Shown here: positions 58,226 through 64,000 of the stretch, in pieces
Position numbering within the stretch: position 1 is the first letter of the stretch
How the letters are laid out: each line of letters starts with the position of its first letter
Source of the DNA: JANPBY01 sp963805505
GTDB lineage: Bacteria > Actinomycetota > Actinomycetes > DATJPE01
Direction: 5' to 3'
NCBI GenBank assembly: GCA_963805505.1
Contig: CAWDUP010000002.1
Location: forward strand, 1-64,000
Length of the DNA: 64,000 nucleotides
Notes under the pieces: generated by a model
Databases searched by the model: none
The model's input: the letters and a program-made list of their open reading frames with translations, nothing else
What the model was told of the DNA's origin: nothing
Position numbers and translations under genes: made by a program

Positions 58226-59842
58226 CTGACCACCTTCCGTGACCTCGGGGTCCTACCCGAGACCTGCGACGCCCTCGAGGCTGTCGGCATCATCGAACCC
58301 TTCGCGATCCAGGAGCAGACCCTCCCGGTTGCGTTGTCCGGCAACGACGTCATCGGTCAGGCCAAGACCGGCACCGGTAAGACGCTGGGATTCGGCATCC
58401 CGCTGCTTCAGCGCGTGTCGGGACCTCAGGATCCGAGCTTCGCCGACCTACCCGACCCAGGGAAACCGCAAGCCCTCGTGGTCGTCCCGACGCGTGAGCT
58501 CTGCGTCCAGGTGACGCGCGACATCGCGACCGCAGGCTCGCGGCGCGGGGTACGCGTCATGGCCGTGTACGGCGGACGCGCGTATGAGCCTCAGATCGAA
58601 ACCCTGCGCAAGGGGGTCGAGGTCGTCGTCGGCACGCCGGGGCGGCTCATCGACCTGGCCAACCAGCGGCACCTCGATCTCGGCCACGTGCGGATGCTCG
58701 TTCTCGACGAGGCCGACGAGATGCTCGACCTCGGATTCTTGCCCGACGTCGAGCGCATTCTGCGCTTCATTCCTGATGGTCGCCAGACGATGCTGTTCTC
58801 AGCCACGATGCCTGGACCGGTCATCTCCCTGGCGCGCCAATACATGACGCAGCCAACCCACATCCGCGCCCACGATCCCGAAGACTCCGGGCTCACCGTC
58901 GCCAACGTCGAGCAGCACGTCTTCCGTGCCCACGCCCTCGACAAGGTGGAGATGCTCGCGCGCATCCTGCAGGCGCAAGGTCGCGGCCACACGATGGTTT
59001 TCTGCCGGACCAAGCGCACCGCACAGAAGGTTTCCGACGAGCTGGCGACGCGTGGATTCGCCTCCGGTGCCGTGCACGGAGACCTCGGTCAGGGCGCCCG
59101 CGAACAGGCGCTGCGAGCCTTTCGCAACGGCAAGGTCGATGTCCTCGTAGCCACCGATGTGGCAGCCCGAGGCATCGATGTCGAAGGGGTGACCCATGTC
59201 GTGAACTACCAGTGCCCCGAAGACGAGAAGACCTATCTGCACCGGATCGGACGGACGGCGCGTGCCGGCGCATCCGGTACCGCAGTGACGTTTGTCGACT
59301 GGGACGACATCCCACGCTGGACGCTGATCAACAAGGCGCTCGGGCTGGACTTCGAGAGCCCGGCGGAGACGTACTCGACGTCGGACCACTTCTATGCCGC
59401 GTTGGACATCCCCAGGCACGTGACTGGCAAGCTGCCGCGCGGTGCCAGGACGGCAGCCGGCCTGGCAGCCGAATCGGTGGAAGACCTCGGGGAGACCGGC
59501 AAGGTCGCGCGCGGTCGCTCGGCGAGCACAACTGCGGCCGGCTCGCACGCAAAGCACGACGACAAACCGAAGGCCGCTCGCCCTCCACGTAAGCGATCCG
59601 GGTCACGGCAGCGCACCCGCGGCGGCGCCCCGGTGGCGAGTGATCAAGCCATCTCCGACTCGCCGAAACCAGCAATGAACGCCGAGACCGGCCAGGCAGA
59701 GGCGGGCGCCGGGACGGGTCGCCGCCGCCGCCGTGGTGGTCGGGGTCGCGGCCGAGGGGCGGGAGCCAATGCGGCAAATCCGACCAGCGCAACCAGCTCC
59801 GCCGCCCCCAGCGGCTCGGGCAGCCCTGCGACGTCTGACTAG
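58226..59842 (+). CDS. rhlE: DEAD-box RNA helicase RhlE-like
   Basis: A 538-residue DEAD-box helicase. Motifs: Q-motif FAIQEQTLPVAL, motif I AKTGTGKT, PTRELC, TPGRL, DEADEMLDLGF, SAT, then ARGIDVEGV and HRIGRTARAG. A basic Gly/Arg-rich tail (RRRRRGGRGRGRGA) aids RNA binding. The conserved protein starts at TTFRDLG; the codon before it is CTG 58226-58228, with AGAGG 8 nt upstream, so a CTG start is proposed. GTG 58136 opens the same frame but adds 30 residues that look non-coding. It works in RNA remodelling and ribosome assembly. Confidence 0.9.
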   Translation: MTTFRDLGVLPETCDALEAVGIIEPFAIQEQTLPVALSGNDVIGQAKTGTGKTLGFGIPLLQRVSGPQDPSFADLPDPGKPQALVVVPTRELCVQVTRDIATAGSRRGVRVMAVYGGRAYEPQIETLRKGVEVVVGTPGRLIDLANQRHLDLGHVRMLVLDEADEMLDLGFLPDVERILRFIPDGRQTMLFSATMPGPVISLARQYMTQPTHIRAHDPEDSGLTVANVEQHVFRAHALDKVEMLARILQAQGRGHTMVFCRTKRTAQKVSDELATRGFASGAVHGDLGQGAREQALRAFRNGKVDVLVATDVAARGIDVEGVTHVVNYQCPEDEKTYLHRIGRTARAGASGTAVTFVDWDDIPRWTLINKALGLDFESPAETYSTSDHFYAALDIPRHVTGKLPRGARTAAGLAAESVEDLGETGKVARGRSASTTAAGSHAKHDDKPKAARPPRKRSGSRQRTRGGAPVASDQAISDSPKPAMNAETGQAEAGAGTGRRRRRGGRGRGRGAGANAANPTSATSSAAPSGSGSPATSD

Positions 59843-60159
59843 AGCCGGATCCCCAGACGGACCCACGTTCGGCGGCGGCAGGCGGGGCAGCGCATCCACG
59901 ACGCGTAAGGCCTGCGAAGGAGCGGAAGGTGCAGGGACGGGAGCGCAGCGACCAACGCGGCCCGCACCCCGACGACGCTGGTCTGCTTGCAGCGTGGGCA
60001 TTCGATCGTGACCGCGCCGAACGACGGTGGTTCGGCGACGTTGCTCCACAGGGCACTGCGGCCCTCTTGGTCAGGCGGCGCATCACCGCGGACGACGGTC
60101 GGATCGGTTTCGGCATAGATGTTCGTCGGGATCCGATCAAATCCCGACGGACGCGTCAT
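59839..60159 (-). CDS. zinc-ribbon protein coupled to ParA
   Basis: A 106-residue protein. Cys54/Cys57 (ECPRC) and Cys91/Cys94 (RCPAC) make a split zinc ribbon, separated by a hydrophobic segment LVAALPSLHLPLL. The N-terminus is polar (DRIPTNIYAETDP). Similar proteins follow this ParA in actinobacteria; function unknown. Its ATG lies in the ATGA overlap with the parA stop (60156-60159), and its own stop overlaps that of rhlE (CTAG at 59839-59842). Confidence 0.83.
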   Translation of the reverse strand: MTRPSGFDRIPTNIYAETDPTVVRGDAPPDQEGRSALWSNVAEPPSFGAVTIECPRCKQTSVVGVRAALVAALPSLHLPLLRRPYASWMRCPACRRRTWVRLGIRL

Positions 60160-60935
60160 ACGCCTACGCCCATCGACATGGTGCCCTCGGACAGCCGGCG
60201 GGCGTGCTCGCGATACGCCTCCGATCCCTTGGATCGGCGAGCCGTGGAGAGCACCGAGCGACCGATCGCCGGCGCCTCGGCGAAGCGAATGGACTTGGGT
60301 ATGGGTGGCTCGAGAACCGCCAGGCCGTAGCGCCCACTGACATCGGCGAGCACCGCGCGGGAATGGTTGGTACGACCATCGAACAAGGTCGGAAGGACGC
60401 CAAGCACTTCGAGTTCCCGGTTGGTCCGCTTCTGCACTTCTCGCACGGTGTCGAGCAGATGGCCAACGCCTCGGTGGGACAACGTCTCGCACTGCAGCGG
60501 GATCAGCACCGTGTCGGCGGCGGTCAGGGCGTTGAGAGTGAGCACACCGAGAGACGGGCTGCAGTCCAGCAGGACGAAGTCGTAGTCGGCCAGCACCGGC
60601 TCGAGCGCCTCGGCGAGGACGTACTCCCGGCCGGTGCGCATGAGCAGGTGCGCCTCCGCACCTGCCAGGTCGATCGTGGCCGGAAGGACGTCGGTGCCGT
60701 CAGCCGTCGTCTGGATGGCCAACCGGGCTGCCACGCGACCCAACAGGACATCGTGAACCGAGAGCTCTAGATGCTCGGGATCCAGCCCGACCGAGAAGGA
60801 CAGGCAGGCCTGAGGGTCCAGGTCGACGAGGAGAACGCGGCAGTCCAGCTCGACCAGCGCGGCACCCAAGGAGATGACCGTGGTGGTCTTGGCGACGCCG
60901 CCCTTCTGGTTGACGACGGCGAGGGTTGAGGTCAC
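60156..60935 (-). CDS. ParA/Soj-family ATPase
   Basis: A 259-residue deviant-Walker ATPase: KGGVAKTTT (11-19) with the signature Lys, LLVDLDPQACLS, and FVLLDCSPSLGVLTLNA. It lacks an N-terminal DNA-binding extension, like chromosomal Soj. No parB gene or parS-like palindrome is next to it, and the partner gene is a zinc-ribbon protein, so positioning of a cargo other than the chromosome origin is possible. Homologous to the orphan ParA gene (Rv3213c) of mycobacteria by context. Confidence 0.9.
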   Translation of the reverse strand: MTSTLAVVNQKGGVAKTTTVISLGAALVELDCRVLLVDLDPQACLSFSVGLDPEHLELSVHDVLLGRVAARLAIQTTADGTDVLPATIDLAGAEAHLLMRTGREYVLAEALEPVLADYDFVLLDCSPSLGVLTLNALTAADTVLIPLQCETLSHRGVGHLLDTVREVQKRTNRELEVLGVLPTLFDGRTNHSRAVLADVSGRYGLAVLEPPIPKSIRFAEAPAIGRSVLSTARRSKGSEAYREHARRLSEGTMSMGVGV

Positions 60936-60953
60936 GGACCTATTCTGCCCTCT

Positions 60954-61820
60954 GTGAGCACTCCCCCGTTCCTCGCACCTCCCCCCGCCACCCGAGTGGG
61001 TCCCCTCAGGACACCCCGCGGCGCCTTCGCCTCATGGGTGATCGAACCCCCGGACTCCGGTGCCCGAGGGACCGCGGTCCTCGTCCCAGGCTTCACCGGG
61101 AGCAAGGAGGACTTCATCGCGATCCTGGCGCCGCTTAGCGCGCAGGGCTGGCGGGTGGTGACCTACGACCAGCGCGGTCAGTACGAAACGCCAGGGACCC
61201 ACGCGGGAAGCTACTCGTTCGAGGCTTTGGCCGATGATCTGCTGGCGGTAGCGGCCAGCGTCAGTGAAGACCCTGTGCATGTCCTGGGCCATTCCTTCGG
61301 AGGGCTGGTCGCCCGCCAGGCCGTTCTGGCCCGGCCGGAGGCCGTGCGCTCACTGACCCTCATGGACTCCGGCCCCAAGGGAGTCGACGGCCCCACTGCG
61401 GAGATCGCCCAAGTGTTCGCCGCGGCCCTCGAGTCGATGCCGATTCAGGATGTGTGGGAGGCCAAGGTCGCCTACGACGCGGCCCAGGGACTCCACCTCC
61501 CAGCGGACGCGAGTCTGGCCGCATTCCTGCGAGCTCGCTTCGTCGGGAACGACCCGCTCGGGCTCGCGGCGTTCGCTCGCCTGCTCATCAACGCGCCCGA
61601 CCGCACCGCCGAGCTGGGTCTCACGGGTTGCCCGGTGCTCGTGCTGTACGGCGAGAACGATGATGCCTGGTCCCCCGCCATCCAGAGCGACATGGCCCAA
61701 CGCCTCGGCGCTCGACGCCAGGTGATCCCGGGAGCAGGGCACAGCCCGGCCGCTGAGGCTCCGGAACGGACTGCGGAGGTATTGGGCGAGTTCTGGGCCG
61801 ATCCCGCGCCGGGGGCGTAG
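60954..61820 (+). CDS. alpha/beta hydrolase
   Basis: A 288-residue hydrolase: AVLVPGFTGSKEDF (oxyanion loop), VLGHSFGGLVARQAV (nucleophile Ser), VLYGENDDAW (acid) and PGAGHSPAAEAPE (His). No signal peptide. The substrate is unknown. GTG 60954 lies only 18 bp from the divergent parA start; TATTCT at 60941-60946 could be a -10 element for a leaderless mRNA. The HATPase gene follows 31 bp later. Confidence 0.87.
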   Translation: MSTPPFLAPPPATRVGPLRTPRGAFASWVIEPPDSGARGTAVLVPGFTGSKEDFIAILAPLSAQGWRVVTYDQRGQYETPGTHAGSYSFEALADDLLAVAASVSEDPVHVLGHSFGGLVARQAVLARPEAVRSLTLMDSGPKGVDGPTAEIAQVFAAALESMPIQDVWEAKVAYDAAQGLHLPADASLAAFLRARFVGNDPLGLAAFARLLINAPDRTAELGLTGCPVLVLYGENDDAWSPAIQSDMAQRLGARRQVIPGAGHSPAAEAPERTAEVLGEFWADPAPGA

Positions 61821-61851
61821 CCTGCTACGAGGTGGGAGGGGATCCCGCGGG

Positions 61852-62256
61852 GTGATTGGAAGGCTCGTCGTGGAGTTGCGCGCGGCGCTCAGCGCCGACC
61901 CGAGACAGGTAGCGGTCGCGCGACACCTGCTGCGCGGCTACCTCGCCGACGGCGACGAGCTGCCCGACGACACCTTTGATGTGCCGGAGCTGCTGGTCAG
62001 CGAGCTCGTGACCAACGCGATCGTGCACGGTGGCCCACCGGTCGAGCTGCACGCGGCCAGCAAGGGCTCCGGAATCCGCGTCGAGGTACGCGACGGGGCA
62101 CAGCGACCGCCGGTGTTGGAGTCTGCGACGACGGTCGCCGGCACACCGCGCGAGCACGGGCGCGGACTGCAGATGGTGGCCACCCTCGCCGACCGCTGGG
62201 GCTGGGACGGCCACCCCACGGGCAAGACCGTCTGGTTCGAGCTGGACTGTCTGTAG
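61852..62256 (+). CDS. RsbW-like ATP-binding anti-sigma/serine kinase family protein
   Basis: A 134-residue stand-alone HATPase_c domain. N box VSELVTNAIVHGG, G1 box VEVRDGAQRPP, and G2 EHGRGLQMVATLADRWGWD are clear. Such proteins act as anti-sigma factors or antagonist kinases in partner-switching pathways, widespread and numerous in high-GC actinobacteria. No anti-anti-sigma or sigma gene is adjacent. GTG 61852 or 61870 is the start; AGGTGGGAGGGG lies upstream. Confidence 0.87.
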   Translation: MIGRLVVELRAALSADPRQVAVARHLLRGYLADGDELPDDTFDVPELLVSELVTNAIVHGGPPVELHAASKGSGIRVEVRDGAQRPPVLESATTVAGTPREHGRGLQMVATLADRWGWDGHPTGKTVWFELDCL

Positions 62257-62278
62257 TCGAGCAGCAGCCAAGCGGCTG

Positions 62279-63022
62279 TCACTGATCGCTGTCATGGGTC
62301 AGGAAAGCCATGATCGTCTCTTCGGGCAGCACACCGTGTCCGGCATTGGGGATCACGCATAGTTGAGCTTCGGGGATTGCCCTGAACATCGCCACCGTGT
62401 GCTCAGGTTCGATCGCATCACGGTCGCCGGCTACGACGAGAGTCTGTGCCGTGACGCTTGCCAGTTGCTCGCGTGTGAAGTTCGGCTCAACCGTCCACAT
62501 GCGCCGCATTCGCTCGAACACGACCGGCCAGTGGCCTGGGCCATCGGGCGAGAGCCGTTCGTAGTTCTCGCGGAGAGGAGCGAACCAGTGGTCGGCCGCG
62601 ATGGTCATCAGTTCTTTCCGGTCGACCGCCGTGTACCCGGCGATGCTGAAGTTGGAGCCCGAGACCACGAGGTTCGACACCAAGTCCGGATGGTGGATCG
62701 CCATGTCGAGACCGAGGATCCCTCCGTCGCTGACCCCGACTATTCCGACCCTGTCGACGTTCAGCTGCCGCAGAAGTTCGGCCGTGTCCTCGGCCATGTC
62801 GTGGTAGTGGAACTCCCGATCCACCGCATCCGCGGTTCGGCCATGACCCATCTGCTCAGGTGCGATCACCTGGAAGCGGCTCGAGAAGAGCGGAAAAAGC
62901 TGTCGTCTGAACTCGATCGAGGAGGTTCCGCCGTGCAGCATCAACAGCGCCGAACCCTCGCCGTGCACCTCGTAGTACATGTGCAGGCCGTTGACCTCAG
63001 CGTACGCGCCGCTGCTTTCCAT
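62279..63022 (-). CDS. alpha/beta hydrolase
   Basis: A 247-residue hydrolase: LLMLHGGTSS (oxyanion loop), VGIVGVSDGGILGLDMA (Ser in GVSDGG), VVAGDRDAIEPEHT (acid), IPNAGHGVLPEE (His). The core is fully conserved. Tail-to-tail with the HATPase gene. No operon partner; substrate unknown. G+C appears lower than its neighbours, which may mean later acquisition. Confidence 0.86.
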   Translation of the reverse strand: MESSGAYAEVNGLHMYYEVHGEGSALLMLHGGTSSIEFRRQLFPLFSSRFQVIAPEQMGHGRTADAVDREFHYHDMAEDTAELLRQLNVDRVGIVGVSDGGILGLDMAIHHPDLVSNLVVSGSNFSIAGYTAVDRKELMTIAADHWFAPLRENYERLSPDGPGHWPVVFERMRRMWTVEPNFTREQLASVTAQTLVVAGDRDAIEPEHTVAMFRAIPEAQLCVIPNAGHGVLPEETIMAFLTHDSDQ

Positions 63023-63279
63023 CCTTCACTCTGACACGAACAGGTAACCACGAACAGCCCAAGCCTGGCAGATCCTCGAGTGGCCCCCTCCGACCACGCT
63101 CACCTCGCCGCAACGGGGACTGTCGGTGGCTCGTGACAGACTAGATATGTCGCTTCGAAGCACGTGAAGTGGCTGGCCTCAGTGCCCACGAGATTTTCGC
63201 CTTCAGTGCCCAGAGAACGTCCTCGCCAGTCCCGGCGGGGTGACGTTGGTCCTTGTCTCTTGGCTGGAGGTGACCCCCG

Positions 63280-64000
63280 TTGAGCGCACTGGACATGTTG
63301 ATGACCGCGATCGACGGCTACCTGGCCGAAGACCGCGGCGACCTGTCCGGCAGCGAGGCCGCCGAGTCACTGACGGCGTTGACCACGGGGATCAACCGGC
63401 TCACCGCCGCCCAGATCGAGCTCACCGGCCAGGTCGAGGACTCCGGGGTCTGGGGCCTGGACGGGTCCCGCTCCGCCGCGACCTGGCTGACCGCCCACAC
63501 CCGGACCTCCCGCGCCGTCGCCGGCGCTGATCTGAAGCTGGCCCGCGCCCTTGCCCGGAACCTACCCGCGACCGCCGCGGCCGTTTGGCTGGGACCCTGC
63601 CGGTCGGGCACGCCCGGATCCTTTCCCGCGAATGCACCAAAACCGCGACCATGCGCGAGACCCTGACCGACCCCCGCCTCGGCGAGACCCTGCTGCTGGC
63701 CTCGGCCGGGATGCCGGCCGGTGACTTCCTGCGGGTATGCCGGGCGTGGGCGCTGCGCGCCGACCCCGCGGTCGCGGACGCCGCCTACCGCGAAGACACC
63801 GACAGCTACGAGTTCGCCCTATCGGCCACCACCGGTGGAGTCATCCCGCACGGGAAGCTGTCCCCCGACGTCGCCGAACTGCTGCAAACCGCGCTGCGCG
63901 CCGAGATCGGCGTCCCGACCGCCGACGACACACGCAGCACCTGGCAACACCAACACGACGCCCTCGGATCCCTGGCAGCCCGGCTGCTAGCCAACGGCGG
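63280..64000 (+). pseudogene. DUF222/HNH-type (13E12 repeat) protein, frameshifted and cut by the window end
   Basis: TTG 63280 follows GGAGGTGA by 5 nt. The first frame reads as a DUF222 N-terminus (MSALDMLMTAIDGYLAED ... ARALARNLPATAAAV) and then meets a stop at 63664-63666. From about 63590 the +1-related frame carries the family continuation (GTLPVGHARILSREC, LTDPRLGETLLLASA, FLRVCRAWALRADP) and is open to base 64000. The shift falls near GTTTGGCTGG (63583-63592). The C-terminal HNH domain would lie beyond the window. DUF222 genes are multi-copy and mobile-like in actinobacteria, and decay is common. Confidence 0.8.

Overview
The window is high-GC, densely coded DNA with many GTG/TTG starts and 4-bp ATGA/GTGA overlaps. 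It carries a WhiB-family regulator, mycoredoxin, an AdnAB helicase-nuclease and a MprAB-PepD module. All of this points to an actinobacterium; a Nocardioides-like member of the Propionibacteriales is my guess from gene content, not a demonstrated assignment. One tRNA gene (initiator tRNA-fMet) is present. I see no rRNA, CRISPR array, insertion sequence or prophage.

Left arm (1-28.3 kb). From memory this order resembles the Mycobacterium tuberculosis Rv3193c-Rv3206c neighbourhood: UPF0182 membrane protein, PDZ-Lon protease, DUF2342-type zinc protease, ThiF-like protein, ABC1 kinase, WhiB7, UvrD2, mycoredoxin, NudC, AdnB, AdnA, an alkyltransferase-like protein, and MoeZ. moaE, a NUDIX hydrolase, a YgjP-type metallopeptidase and small zinc-ribbon proteins lie among them. 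The outstanding regulatory element is the whiB7 leader (12938-13295). It has an A/T-tract promoter, a 49-codon upstream ORF, and two mutually exclusive hairpins, the second being a U-tailed terminator: a complete ribosome-controlled attenuator.

Middle (28.4-53.1 kb) looks accessory relative to that backbone. It carries a class-I-amidotransferase-like gamma-glutamyl hydrolase, a secreted protein, an ECF sigma/DGPF pair and a Nei-type glycosylase. It also has a seven-gene same-strand block (alpha/beta hydrolase, choline/ethanolamine-kinase-like protein, FadR regulator, PAC2 protein, then glutamine-synthetase-like enzyme, aldehyde dehydrogenase, SDR). I read this block as an amine-catabolism module using gamma-glutamylation, with a palindromic operator upstream of the synthetase gene. 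A four-gene lower meta-cleavage operon (dmpEFGH order), Ku divergent from a LigD polymerase-domain protein, and the MprA-MprB-PepD envelope-stress module follow.

Right arm (53.2-63 kb) returns to the conserved backbone: TetR, DUF3107, a ferritin-like protein, RhlE helicase, a zinc-ribbon protein and a lone ParA ATPase. A possible signal-synthase-like acyltransferase overlaps tail-to-tail with a GGDEF-EAL protein. Hydrolases, an RsbW-like ATPase and a frame-broken DUF222/HNH gene running off the window end complete it.

A recurrent oddity is short tandem repeats in or beside coding sequence where one unit is one base off length. A 13-nt unit among 12-nt units (7471-7531) separates a NUDIX gene from its natural coupled start. 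A 14-nt unit among 15-nt units (47093-47141) splits another gene into two frames. These are slippage loci, decayed genes or sequence errors, and read-level data can tell which.
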